In this document: piece after piece, positions 8,833 through 18,190 of the stretch
Position numbering within the stretch: position 1 is the first letter of the stretch
Layout: every line of letters begins with the position of its first letter
Origin: Ignavibacteria bacterium
Lineage (GTDB): Bacteria > Bacteroidota > Ignavibacteria > Tepidaquicellales > Tepidaquicellaceae
Direction of reading: 5' to 3'
Assembly: GCA_019187405.1 (NCBI GenBank)
Contig: JABAQZ010000010.1
Coordinates: 1 to 64,000, forward strand
DNA: 64,000 nt
The notes under the pieces: generated by a model
Databases searched by the model: none
Seen by the model: only the letters and a program-made list of their open reading frames with translations
Told to the model about the DNA's origin: nothing
Program-made: the position numbers and the translations under genes

Positions 8833-10863
8833 TTAATTTATCAAAATCATTTTTTTCGAAGTTACGAAACTGCCCGCTTTTAATTGATAAAGATAAACTC
8901 CGCTAGGAAGTTTTCGGCTTGAGTTATGATTTGAAGAATTAAATTCAACTTCATAAAATCCGGCCATCTTATTTTCATTCACAAGCTTGGTCAACTCTTT
9001 ACCGTTTATGTCATATACTGTCAAAGTAACAAAAGAATCATTAGAAATCTCGTATCTTATCTTTGTAGAAGGATTAAAAGGATTAGGATAATTCTGATGA
9101 AGTCTAAAAGAATCCGGTTTACCAACTTCTACTTCACTGCTAAGATTATGATAGCTGATATTTCCATTGAAATCAATCTGCTTTAATCTGTATTTATATT
9201 TTCCTGTAATAAGATTTTTATCTGTAAAAAGATATTCGGATGTCGAGGAAGTTGTCCCATTGCCTTTTACAAATCCTGCATTTATCCAAACATCATTGCT
9301 TATTTGCTCAAGATTAATTCTCTCGATATAAAATCCTTTGTTATTTTTTTCAGAAGACGTAGTCCAGTGCAATACCACAGATGATTTATCGACTGTATGC
9401 GTAAATGAAGACAGCTCCACCGGCATTGCCACATCAATTATCTTGAAATTAAGCATCATACCGTCATCTTCGTGTTCGAGTGTATGACAATGATAAAGAT
9501 AAATTCCCGTATAGTCGCTGAATTTTATCAAAGTTCTTACCGTTTCAAAAGGATTTACAAGAACCGTATCCTTCCAACCTTTGTCACCCGGCGGTAAATC
9601 TGTGCTTCCGTTTCTTGAATACACCTGAAACATCGCCGAATGCGAATGCATCGGATGATAATTGTTTGTTGTATTGATTATTTTCCATTCTTCAAGTGAA
9701 TTTAAAGGAGTCTCCCAGTCTATTCTGTTAATATCAAATGTAAGTCCGTTCATTCTGTGCATATTCATTCCTGCAGAAGTCATGCTCAAAACAAATTCTC
9801 TTACTGTTTGTACATCCGAAGGATTATAATAATTAATCGGAGGCATTACTGCAGGTATGACACCGCCAGATGAAACGCTGCCGGTTATATCTATTCTCAT
9901 TAAATTCATTTCTACACCCTGTCTATATGTTCCTCCTCCGGGTGCAGGAAATGCAAGGCTCTTTAATGTAATACTGTCTCCAATATTATAATCAGAGAAA
10001 TCAACCAAAATGTCAACTCTTTCTCCCGAAGAAAGGAAAAATGAATTTACTTCCGGTGCAGAATCTTTTAATCCCTGATCAGTAGCGATTATGCGGAATG
10101 GTCTTCCGTCAGAAAATGCGATTTTATAAACTCTTCCGTTTGATCCGTTTAATAATCTGAATCTGTATAAAGTTTTATTTACTTCTAAATATGCATCTGG
10201 TGTTCCATTAACCAAGATAAGATCACCCATCCATCCTCTTATCTTATCATTCAAATCGGTATTATAATTAAATTCCGGTTTGTCGGCAAGTCTCCTATCC
10301 TGAATACAAAGTGGAATGTCGAATGCGCCTGTCGGCAATCCGAGTGATATTTCGGCAGGATCAACCACTATAAAAAATCCTGCAAATCCTTTAAAAACAT
10401 GTTTAGCTGTAAGCATATCTGCATGAGCATGATAGAGATAAGTACCGGCTCTGTTTAATACGGGATAAGTATAAACCCTGCTTTCACCGGGCAGTATCGG
10501 ATCTTTTGGATGACCGTCCATTAACTCGGGAACGCTGATCCCGTGCCAGTGACATGTTGCCGGTTCGTTCAGGTTGTTTACAAAATTTACAGAGAATGTA
10601 TCTCCTTTTTGCATTACAACCGACGGTCCGGGATAAGATCCGTTAACAGCAATTACATGAGTGTCCATTCCGGGCCACACATTAACTACTGAATTTGAAA
10701 GTGTCATCGTTCCCCCATTTGTAAATACCGGAGGAAATCGTAAAGGATTTCCGGTTAATGCATTTTCCTTGAAATTATTTTCCGAAAATAACTTTGCGGG
10801 ATTTAACAATGAAATTGCTGCGCCCGCCTGCAGCGATTTGAGTAGCATTTCCCTTCTCTTCAT
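8833..10863 (-). CDS. Multicopper oxidase with FN3-like linker and T9SS sorting domain (first of tandem pair)
   Basis: A 676-residue paralogue of the downstream oxidase with the same copper sites (HWHG, YLYHAHAD, HPMHSH, HCHTLEHEDDGMM) and a twin-arginine-like leader (RREMLLK). It differs by an inserted domain of about 100 residues before the tail. That domain starts with PVELSSF and contains SSEKNNKGFYIER and KYRLKQIDFNG, a fibronectin-like linker common in Bacteroidota surface proteins. The same linker occurs in the propeller protein at 28793-31213. The tail is a T9SS type A domain (YPNPFNPSTK) ending in Asn rather than the usual Lys. It is the first gene of the oxidase pair. A perfect 16-bp palindrome lies about 85 bp upstream and may be its operator. 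Confidence 0.92.
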   Translation of the reverse strand: MKRREMLLKSLQAGAAISLLNPAKLFSENNFKENALTGNPLRFPPVFTNGGTMTLSNSVVNVWPGMDTHVIAVNGSYPGPSVVMQKGDTFSVNFVNNLNEPATCHWHGISVPELMDGHPKDPILPGESRVYTYPVLNRAGTYLYHAHADMLTAKHVFKGFAGFFIVVDPAEISLGLPTGAFDIPLCIQDRRLADKPEFNYNTDLNDKIRGWMGDLILVNGTPDAYLEVNKTLYRFRLLNGSNGRVYKIAFSDGRPFRIIATDQGLKDSAPEVNSFFLSSGERVDILVDFSDYNIGDSITLKSLAFPAPGGGTYRQGVEMNLMRIDITGSVSSGGVIPAVMPPINYYNPSDVQTVREFVLSMTSAGMNMHRMNGLTFDINRIDWETPLNSLEEWKIINTTNNYHPMHSHSAMFQVYSRNGSTDLPPGDKGWKDTVLVNPFETVRTLIKFSDYTGIYLYHCHTLEHEDDGMMLNFKIIDVAMPVELSSFTHTVDKSSVVLHWTTSSEKNNKGFYIERINLEQISNDVWINAGFVKGNGTTSSTSEYLFTDKNLITGKYKYRLKQIDFNGNISYHNLSSEVEVGKPDSFRLHQNYPNPFNPSTKIRYEISNDSFVTLTVYDINGKELTKLVNENKMAGFYEVEFNSSNHNSSRKLPSGVYLYQLKAGSFVTSKKMILIN

Positions 10864-11470
10864 ACAATAAAATTTAGTTTATTTGGAATTTTCTTTTAAT
10901 CTCATAAATTTATTTTGTTTTTTCTATTCTAATTATCAAAAAATCAATATGATATATATCATAGTTTTTCCAGTATTTTTTCTAAAGTTAAATACCATAT
11001 TATTTTTTAAAAAATTGTATATTATGCCGGACTTAATGATATTCTTCAATAATAAATTTTAGTTTCAAACTTATTTTGAATTAACAAATGAGTACAGCAG
11101 CATTAAGATCCGCATAATAAAAGTCATTATGCAAATGAAATTTTATCTTTTGCAATATTGATATAAAATAAATATTTATTTTAAAAAGGCTAATTATACT
11201 GATGGAAGTATTCTGAAGAATGTGATTAAAAAATAATTTTTGTTTCCGAGGAAATAAATAATATAGAGATTTCAATAAATATTTTTACAATTTCAATTTA
11301 GCAAATAAATTCCTTCTATAGTAATTATGTTTTTACAGCTGAAATAATTTACTGTTAATAATAAAGTCAGAATTCAATGAAAAACAGTTATATCTTAATT
11401 AACAAATTAAAAGAAGCAAAATAAAAATTACTATACAAACAGAAAATCTAAATATTTTTATTTTTTTATT
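10864..11470. other. Non-coding spacer upstream of the oxidase pair
   Basis: About 600 bp of very AT-rich DNA without a credible gene. Apart from the palindrome at 10948-10963 no structured element was seen. A 64-codon minus frame here has a composition like random AT-rich DNA. The length suggests the oxidases have their own promoter and do not rely on the upstream cupin gene. Confidence 0.6.
10948..10963. promoter_or_regulatory. Palindromic operator candidate, CRP/FNR-like
   Basis: TATGATATATATCATA is a perfect 16-bp palindrome. Its TGAT-N4-ATCA core resembles the binding site of FNR/NNR-type regulators (TTGAT-N4-ATCAA). It is about 85 bp upstream of the first multicopper oxidase. In such AT-rich DNA a chance match is possible, and no regulator gene is in the window. 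Confidence 0.4.
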
Positions 11471-11824
11471 TTAAGTAGCTTTCTTTGCGTAAGTCTTACC
11501 TGCAATAACATCTATTGCCACGCAAGACTCATTGCCTACTACCCATGCATCATGACCGGGCGGTATGTAAGCAGCATCGCCGGCTGCCATTTCCTTTTCC
11601 GTACCGTCATCCATACGGATCATCATTTTTCCAGAGATGATATAATTTAAATGAGGAGCTTCACAGCTTTTTGTACCAACTAAAGGCTTTATACATTCAG
11701 ACCATTTCCAGCCCGGCTCAAATGTAGCTCTCATAATTGTCGAATCGCCTACGGTTACAACTTCAATTTTTGTCTTAGGCGGAGTACGAACTTCATCAGG
11801 CGTACTTAAATTTTTAACTTCCAT
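11471..11824 (-). CDS. Small cupin-domain protein
   Basis: A single-domain cupin of about 117 residues, probably cytoplasmic. The beta-barrel motifs are visible as EPGWKWSE, then HLNYIISGKM, then a turn DGTEKEMAAGDAAYIPPGHDA. One metal-ligand His is at HLNY and another at PPGHDA. The start at 11824 is chosen over an upstream GTG because AAAGGA sits about 8 nt before this ATG. Small cupins of this kind have varied roles (metal binding, sensing, small isomerases), so no reaction is assigned. It lies between the oxidase spacer and a DUF202 gene on the same strand. Confidence 0.85.
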   Translation of the reverse strand: MEVKNLSTPDEVRTPPKTKIEVVTVGDSTIMRATFEPGWKWSECIKPLVGTKSCEAPHLNYIISGKMMIRMDDGTEKEMAAGDAAYIPPGHDAWVVGNESCVAIDVIAGKTYAKKAT

Positions 11825-11931
11825 AATTTTTCCTTTCACTTTTTAATTTTTTTTTAATGTAAAACTTTTCATAATTTTTTAAAACCCATATTTTCATTTT
11901 CCAAAAAAAAACCTGCCCAGAATCTGAAATT

Positions 11932-12333
11932 TCATTGTCTGAACAACGCAGCAAGAAACAGCAGCAATGCAAGTAACAGCATTAACAAAGCTAGAAAAGG
12001 AGTAAATGAATACTTCAGTTCAGGATATGATGATTTAAGTCTTTTCATATCTGCTCTATACTGCAGCAGTCCGAAAAACAATCCAGCAAATCCGAAAAAA
12101 ATTAGAATCATACCCAGGTCTCTTGAAGAAAGCAACGTGTTAACATGCTCAAGGGCTTGTGATTTTCTTAATTCAGCGAAAAATTTATAAATAGTAAAGC
12201 CGAAAGAGGTCAGTGATGTAGAGGTTCTTACCCATGCCATTAACGTTCTGTCATTTGCCAATGCCGTTCTCTCATAAGCCAAATTGGTTCTGTCAAGAGC
12301 AAGTTCATTAGCATCTTTTTTAATTTCTGCCAT
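11932..12333 (-). CDS. DUF202 (YidH-like) inner-membrane protein
   Basis: A 133-residue membrane protein with the DUF202 signature: an N-terminal soluble part containing NLAYERTALANDRTLMAWVR, followed by three hydrophobic segments (near residues 38-52, 74-92 and 111-130). The family is widespread and its function is unknown. It is in the same orientation as the cupin gene with a gap of about 107 bp. No export signal other than the membrane segments is seen. Confidence 0.88.
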   Translation of the reverse strand: MAEIKKDANELALDRTNLAYERTALANDRTLMAWVRTSTSLTSFGFTIYKFFAELRKSQALEHVNTLLSSRDLGMILIFFGFAGLFFGLLQYRADMKRLKSSYPELKYSFTPFLALLMLLLALLLFLAALFRQ

Positions 12334-12491
12334 TGATTTGATAAAATAGTTATGTAATTTATATTAATTTGATTTCAACTTAATAAATAGTGATTCAATT
12401 ATAAATAGACTTAATTAAAATTGAATTGTAAAAAAAAGTGTTTTTTTTCTTGACACGGTTATAAATTTTTTTCCGATTATTTGGATAAAAT

Positions 12492-13811
12492 TTATTTTTT
12501 GCCGTGGCAATTTTTAAATTTGATTCCGCTGCCGCAGGGACAAGGATCGTTTCTTTCGGCATTTTTATATTGCTCGATCAGATGTTCTTCTTGTTGTTTT
12601 AGATATTTTACAATGTCTGAAGGTGCTTGATTTTGTTTGAGCTTTTGAACCATATATTTCATTGAATCATCAATATGTCTAAAAAACTTCATATATCCTG
12701 AGCAAAGATAATTAAGTCCGGGTTCACCGTCTGGCGTATTGATGAATCTGTTTTTCGGACATTCTCCGTGACATGCAAAAAGCACATCGCATTTCCTGCA
12801 GTATTGCGGAAGCGTATCAAATTTGTCATTGCCAAATTTAATCTGTTTCTCTGAAGCAATCATTTCAGTCATTTCTTTTTCCATTATATTTCCGAGAAAA
12901 TACTTTGGTTCGACAAAATGATCACAGCTGTAAAAATCACCGTTATGCTCAAGAGCGGCAGCCATCCCGCATTTTTCCAGAAAAATGCACATTGACGGCT
13001 GAACTTCATACCAGGAAGCTAATGCAGCGTCAAACATTTGTACAAAAACTTCACCGACATCTTTTCTCACCCATTCGTCAAAAATAGTAATAAGAAAGTT
13101 TCCCCACTGTTCTGAGCTAACAGACCTTTCGGTAACTTCATTTCCTTCCTGAAATCCCGTATCATTTTTCCTTTCAACAATCGGTATGAATTGTATGAAT
13201 TTGATATTAAGTTCATCTCTGAAGAAACGATATATTTCAAGGGGATAATCGGCATTTGCAGCATGTACAGTAGTAAGTAAATTAACGTCAACATCATGCT
13301 TCTGCATCAGTCTTAATGCAATTACAACTTTTTCAAATGTTCCATGTCCGCCTTTATCCACCCTATAGAAATCATGATGCTCTTTCAGCCCATCTAAGCT
13401 TAATCCAATCAGAAAATTGTTAACTTTAAAGAAATTACACCATTCATCGTTTATTAATATTCCGTTTGTCTGCATTGTATTAAAGATTCTCATCCCGGGC
13501 TTCCTGTACTTGTTCTGAAGATCTATTGCTCTTTTAAAAAAATCAATTCCCATAAGCGTAGGTTCGCCTCCCTGCCAGGAAACAGTAACTTCATTAATTT
13601 TTTGAGAAAGTATTAATTGCTTTATATACTCCTCAAGAAGCTCATCAGCCATTCTGAATCTGCTCCCGGGATAAAGCATTTCTTTTGATAAAAAGAAACA
13701 ATACTTACAATCAAGATTACACACTGCTCCTGTCGGTTTTGCAAGTACATGAAAATAATGTATATCTTCTTTATTCATTCTATATTTAAAAATTTTTTCA
13801 TCAAGATACAC
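12492..13811 (-). CDS. Radical SAM/SPASM enzyme of the anaerobic sulfatase-maturase type with SEC-C tail
   Basis: A cytoplasmic [4Fe-4S] enzyme of 439 residues. Cys31, Cys35 and Cys38 form the CNLDCKYC radical SAM motif, with KPTGA before it as in sulfatase maturases. Further Cys residues typical of the SPASM domain appear in CGMAA, YSCDH, YCRKCDVLFACHGEC and LCSG. Family members oxidise a Cys or Ser of a sulfatase to formylglycine. The last 20 residues are a SEC-C zinc motif (DPCPCGSGIKFKNCHGKK), an unusual addition. The start is uncertain: GTG at 13811 is taken here, but ATG at 13778 is equally possible. No sulfatase is in the window, so a different peptide substrate cannot be excluded. Confidence 0.88.
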   Translation of the reverse strand: MYLDEKIFKYRMNKEDIHYFHVLAKPTGAVCNLDCKYCFFLSKEMLYPGSRFRMADELLEEYIKQLILSQKINEVTVSWQGGEPTLMGIDFFKRAIDLQNKYRKPGMRIFNTMQTNGILINDEWCNFFKVNNFLIGLSLDGLKEHHDFYRVDKGGHGTFEKVVIALRLMQKHDVDVNLLTTVHAANADYPLEIYRFFRDELNIKFIQFIPIVERKNDTGFQEGNEVTERSVSSEQWGNFLITIFDEWVRKDVGEVFVQMFDAALASWYEVQPSMCIFLEKCGMAAALEHNGDFYSCDHFVEPKYFLGNIMEKEMTEMIASEKQIKFGNDKFDTLPQYCRKCDVLFACHGECPKNRFINTPDGEPGLNYLCSGYMKFFRHIDDSMKYMVQKLKQNQAPSDIVKYLKQQEEHLIEQYKNAERNDPCPCGSGIKFKNCHGKK

Positions 13812-13994
13812 TTATGATTTATGATTAAACATGCAATTAAGATTTTATTTAAAATTTAAACGAAAATATTTTTGTGAATGCAAATTTAATAAAATAAAAT
13901 TTTAGTTAATATGAAGTTGAATTTTGTTTAAAAAATCTGATGTAGTAGAGCTGTAGTTTGGAAGTGTCTTAAATATAGATTTTATTTTTAAAAA

Positions 13995-14026
13995 ACAGAG
14001 CGTCAGATAATTTTCCGACGCTCTGT
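13995..14026 (-). terminator. Rho-independent terminator
   Basis: ACAGAGCGTC and GACGCTCTGT form a perfect 10-bp stem with a 12-nt loop. On the minus strand it is followed by a T-run. It lies 12 bp after the stop of the propeller gene at 14039. Confidence 0.8.
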
Positions 14027-14038
14027 ATTATACTAATA

Positions 14039-16531
14039 TTACGGAGGGGTCATTACAGAAATATACATGGATGAATTATTATCAGCAATAGTAACATCAG
14101 AGCCATCAACGATGTTGTTTCCGTCAAGATCAGTTACCTGATATCCTGTTAATCCGGCTGCTGCATCATTGTCAACATACGCAAAATCAAGAGCGTCAAT
14201 CGTTCCGTCTTGATTTACATCACCGCTGTAGTTGCAATACCTTCCGCTTTTAAGCACGGTATTGTTTCCATAAGCCTGTGAAGACGAAGATGTAAAATTG
14301 TAGTTATAATTTCCGCCTGATATCATTGACAAAGACAAAGTGCTCCATGTCTCAAGCGAATTTCGGTGCTTTACTACAATATAATAATCTCCAGCTGGAG
14401 CTGTAAGAAATTCAAATGATCCATATCCGGTACCCGAAGTAAGCATTGTGCTTGCCACATCAATGGTGTTATAAGGAGGTGTTGATGATCTTAACTCCGC
14501 TGTTACAGTATCGGAAACTTGCGTAGTTCCATTCCAGAACCCTTCAATTCCTATATATAGATTTACTGATATGCTTGTAATGTTATCAGTGTTTCTTGCA
14601 ATCGGAAAGTTTGTGCCTGTATTGCTTACTGCATACCATAAATTTTTATTTGAAAATGCAACATCAGAAATATTGGAAACACCAAAATTTGAAATAACCC
14701 AATTAGTTCCACCATTTGAAGTCTTGGCAACAAGACCATTTGAAAAACCGGCAATTCCGTCATTAAGATTTAACCATCTTGTTCTGTTAACGGTAACTGA
14801 ATCCGGTAAGTCACCTGTGACATTTATCCAGTTTCCTCCACCATCTGTGGTTTTGTAAATTAATGGATTTCCGTTAAATGAAGCCGTTGCACCGTTTATA
14901 AAAATTACGTCATTGTTAATGACATACATATTCAACCAACTTCCTGATGGTATTGATATGGATGTCCAGTTTACCCCACCGTTTGTTGTTTTATTAAGAG
15001 TAGTAGTTAAAGCATATCCTAAATTCAGGTCGATCATCTTAACACTGTAAACAGATCCGCTTACCCCTGTCTGCTGAGTTATCCAGGTTATACCGCCGTC
15101 AGTGGTTTTATAAATGTTTGAGGGTAAACCGGAACCGCCACCTCCGACATATCCTGTGCTTCCGTTAAGAAAATCCAAAGTCATGTATGTGTGATTTGCT
15201 GCAGGATTGGAAAGCAATGACCAGTTTAATCCGCCGTTTACGGATTTTGCTATCTGCCCAATACTCCCGGCAACATTACCTGCACACGAATATACAGTAT
15301 CATTTTCTGTAAAATCCAGTTGAAATATTGCAACATTATGTGCAGATGGTATTTGTGTCCAGTTTGCACCTGCATTAGTTGTATGAAGTAATGAACCCAC
15401 TCCTCCGGTTGAAGAAAGCCAGATGTCATCCGGTGATTTCATATTTATGCTGTTATAATAATTTGAACCTGAATTTACAGAATAGTTTCTGTTTGTCCAG
15501 CTGCTTCCTCCGTCAGAGCTTGAAGTAACATGACCTCCTGAACCTACAATTATCATATCGTTTCCTCTTACAGAAACATTGTTGAATGTAGGACCAATGG
15601 GCTGGTTCACATTACTGCTGTCATAAAATTTAATGGAGTCCCATGTAGCGCCATCATTTGTAGATTTAAATAAATATGCCCGCGAACCTCCAACCATATA
15701 CAATATGCTGTTATAATAATTTAAATCTCTTTGACCAAGAGTTGACGGAATTGAAGGATTATTCTGAGTCCAGTTTACACCTGCATTTGTGGTATAAGCA
15801 AAATAATTAGGACTGCCGCATGCATATCCCGTATTTGCATCCTTGAAAAATACATCTGTTATTGATGTTCCACCTGATGTTCCCGGCAGTGAAATTAATG
15901 ACCAGTTAGTTCCTCCGTTTGAAGTATAATAGAGCCTCCTTGTAGAATATGCCAGATAAATATTATTCTCATCTAAAGCAAAGACTGCATTGTAAGTATT
16001 TGTTCCTGACAGACCGCTTGAAATGTCTGTCCAAGTCATTCCGCCGTCAACGGTTTTGTGTACTCTTACTCTTGTACCACCGCAAATAAATCCGGTAGTT
16101 GAGTTTATAAAGTACATTCCATTTACCGAACCACTTGTATCATTATACTGGTAATTTGTCCATGTTGCTCCTCCGTCAACAGTCTTTGAGACAACACCCT
16201 GAACATTATTGATAATTGCACTTCCGGCAGCAAACCCGGTATTTGCATCAAAAAAGAATCCTGTTTTTAAATCTCTGTAAGACAGAGCTGCATCAGGTAA
16301 TCCAATACTGCTTTTTAAAGTCCATTGCATTCCTCCGTTAGTGGATTTTGCAAACAGACCTTTTGCTCCTATAGCATAATGTGAGCCCGTTTCTGTTATA
16401 TACACCCAATTGAGATTGTTTCCCGTAGGTTGTCCGTTTAACCAGTACCAGCCGTTTATATCCTGCTGTGAGTACAATTGAGTCAAACCGAAACTAATAA
16501 GAAATGCGCAAAGTACTAAGATTTTTTTCAT
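14039..16531 (-). CDS. Secreted Ycf48/BNR-like propeller protein with dockerin-like C-terminus
   Basis: An 830-residue exported protein. A signal peptide (residues 1-21, ending LYSQ) is followed by about 640 residues of Asp-box/Ycf48-type repeats (GGMQWT, GGATWT, GGTNWS, GGLNWS and so on). The C-terminal region has the KHRN-type module (VKHRNSLETWS, then FTSSSSQAYGNN) and a dockerin-like pair of calcium-type loops (GDVNQDGTIDALD and DLDGNNIVDGSD). In the second loop GNN replaces the usual GD acidic pair. It stops a few residues later (VMTPP) without a T9SS domain. A terminator follows, and a Bacteroidota-type promoter is seen at 16720-16749. Likely surface-associated or released; ligand unknown. 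Confidence 0.9.
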   Translation of the reverse strand: MKKILVLCAFLISFGLTQLYSQQDINGWYWLNGQPTGNNLNWVYITETGSHYAIGAKGLFAKSTNGGMQWTLKSSIGLPDAALSYRDLKTGFFFDANTGFAAGSAIINNVQGVVSKTVDGGATWTNYQYNDTSGSVNGMYFINSTTGFICGGTRVRVHKTVDGGMTWTDISSGLSGTNTYNAVFALDENNIYLAYSTRRLYYTSNGGTNWSLISLPGTSGGTSITDVFFKDANTGYACGSPNYFAYTTNAGVNWTQNNPSIPSTLGQRDLNYYNSILYMVGGSRAYLFKSTNDGATWDSIKFYDSSNVNQPIGPTFNNVSVRGNDMIIVGSGGHVTSSSDGGSSWTNRNYSVNSGSNYYNSINMKSPDDIWLSSTGGVGSLLHTTNAGANWTQIPSAHNVAIFQLDFTENDTVYSCAGNVAGSIGQIAKSVNGGLNWSLLSNPAANHTYMTLDFLNGSTGYVGGGGSGLPSNIYKTTDGGITWITQQTGVSGSVYSVKMIDLNLGYALTTTLNKTTNGGVNWTSISIPSGSWLNMYVINNDVIFINGATASFNGNPLIYKTTDGGGNWINVTGDLPDSVTVNRTRWLNLNDGIAGFSNGLVAKTSNGGTNWVISNFGVSNISDVAFSNKNLWYAVSNTGTNFPIARNTDNITSISVNLYIGIEGFWNGTTQVSDTVTAELRSSTPPYNTIDVASTMLTSGTGYGSFEFLTAPAGDYYIVVKHRNSLETWSTLSLSMISGGNYNYNFTSSSSQAYGNNTVLKSGRYCNYSGDVNQDGTIDALDFAYVDNDAAAGLTGYQVTDLDGNNIVDGSDVTIADNNSSMYISVMTPP

Positions 16532-16719
16532 TACTTTATTTTTTAGTTAATAAATATATAAATCCGTGGAAATATATTTATTTATCTTAAAAACTTCAAA
16601 GAAGGATTCTTCTTAAAATACCCAGTATTTTGAATAGCTTTTCTATATGTGATGATGAATCAAACGAAAGGTCAGTTCCTTATTTTTTTTAAAAAAATTT
16701 AAAACTAAAATGTGTATAA

Positions 16720-16749
16720 CAAATTTATACTGTCAAAACTATGTTACAA
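16720..16749 (-). promoter_or_regulatory. Bacteroidota-type promoter for the gene starting at 16531
   Basis: On the minus strand TTG (16747-16749), a 19-nt spacer and TAAATTTG (16720-16727) match the TTG-N19-TAnnTTTG consensus. The predicted 5' leader is about 180 nt. Confidence 0.45.
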
Positions 16750-16778
16750 TTCTCATGCACAATCTTAGTTTACAAAAT

Positions 16779-17395
16779 CTATAGATTCTGTATAATGTTA
16801 ATCTTTTCATTAGTATCAACTATAATATCCATCGATATATAATATTGATTAAAAAGACCATTATAACTGCTTACCCAAACCGAATCACAGTTTAGCGGAT
16901 TATATTTTAATAATCCTGTAAATTGGAAGGATCGATTCCACCGGTAATAAAAAGATTTTCGCTTTGGCTTAACATATTTGCTTTACCGATATCATTTTGA
17001 AAACCGTAATTATAAATTTTTGATCACTGCAGTACGCCATTATTATTAAATTTAAATATTATAATGTCATCTTGAGATATGTTTTCGTTATTTATTTTCC
17101 CGTTTCTTAAATGTTTCGTGAAGTATCCATAGTAATATCTTTAATTAGGCAATGTGCATAGCCCTATGGAACCTGAAGATGCTCAATCCAAAGTGTATCA
17201 CCGTTGGTATTTAATTTCATCAGAAATACATCAGTTGCTGTTTCTCCGGCTGTATAAATATTTCCTGCCGTATCTGAATTAATTACTGAGATTTAAGATC
17301 TCCAACCGGAAGAACAGTTTTTATTTCAGAGCAAATTACCGCTGGTATCATATTAGAAATCCCGGCATAATTTCCATATCCGATTATTGATACTT
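16779..17395 (-). pseudogene. Decayed SBBP-type beta-propeller gene
   Basis: The minus strand holds fragments of a beta-propeller reading frame broken by stops and frameshifts. One intact blade reads SDTAGNIYTAGET then KLNTNGDTLWIEHLQ, the classic SBBP pattern. Other pieces are IGYGNYAGISN, DIIIFKFNNNG and YNPLNCDSVWVSSYNG. The last piece ends at a stop at 16779-16781. Neither a signal peptide nor a T9SS tail is recognisable, so both ends are gone. It resembles the intact proteins at 22085-23830 and 53032-54651 in type. Confidence 0.7.
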
Positions 17396-18070
17396 ACTTG
17401 AAATATAAAAAAAATGCTGTCATCTTTTTTTATTTTTGTAATACTTTATAAAATGTCATAATAATTTTCATTTTCTCTATCATAGCTTCATGCTGATCTG
17501 GAATCTCCATTTGCTTTAGAATTGATTATTCATACAACATAGTCTCAATATCAGTTTCCTGATTAGTAATAATGAAATCACAATTCAGATATTTTCACAG
17601 GATTAGTTATTTAAATTTTAAGTTGAGATGACTATGATTTGTCTGATAAAATGAATACAAAATTTATGTGATTTTATTTTTTCTAATTCTTTATTTCAAT
17701 AAAAATCATGAGTTCATTTTAATAGATAAGAATTAAATAATCAAAACGATCAGGGTTTTGAAAGTATTAGTGATTGACCTTCCAATATTCTCTCAAAAAT
17801 CAAGATTGGCAGGCAGTTTTAGATTATTTATGTTTATATTCGAATTTTCTAGGTAGATTAAATGTAAGAAAAAATTATTGAAATACAATTTTCAAATAAG
17901 TTTTATTTAAAATTTCGGTTAAGTTTTGAAAAAGGTTATTCCATACCTAATAATTTCTTAATCGGAATTTATATTTTAAAACCACTTCTAAAAGTCATTA
18001 GTAAATTCATTAGCAATTCAATAGTTTTCATTAGATATTATGTCTTATCTCACTCAACTAAAATAAATAA
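17396..18070. other. AT-rich spacer with no recognisable gene
   Basis: No sustained reading frame, RNA gene or repeat was seen. It may be further decayed sequence beyond the propeller pseudogene. Confidence 0.6.
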
Positions 18071-18105
18071 AAAACCCTTGTAAAGCTAATGTTTACAAGG
18101 GTTTT
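18071..18105 (-). terminator. Terminator after tRNA-Lys
   Basis: AAAACCCTTGTAAA and TTTACAAGGGTTTT form a perfect 14-bp stem with a 7-nt loop. It begins 6 nt beyond the tRNA 3' end and is followed by T-rich DNA on the minus strand. Confidence 0.85.
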
Positions 18106-18110
18106 AAATG

Positions 18111-18182
18111 TGAGACCGGGTGGGATCGAACCACCGACCCTCTGCTTAAAAGGCAGATGCTCTACCCCTGAGCTACGGTCCC
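18111..18182 (-). tRNA. trnK: tRNA-Lys (anticodon TTT)
   Basis: The minus strand folds as a complete 72-nt cloverleaf. The acceptor stem is GGGACCG with CGGTCTC (one G-T pair) and the discriminator is A. The D arm is GCTC/GAGC. The anticodon loop CTTTTAA, on stem TCTGC/GCAGA, gives anticodon TTT. The T arm is GGTGG-TTCGATC-CCACC. CCA is not encoded. It starts only 8 bp after the atpC stop and shares the terminator at 18071-18105. Confidence 0.97.
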
Positions 18183-18190
18183 TGCCAATA

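Noticed and set aside
11081-11275. 64-codon minus frame in the oxidase upstream spacer
   Set aside because: Low-complexity AT-rich composition, no ribosome site, no recognisable pattern.
16650-16690. Possible third, degenerate copy of the 305-bp element (GAAAGGTCAG-TCC)
   Set aside because: The match covers only about 14 bases, and the hairpin and the conserved right part are absent.
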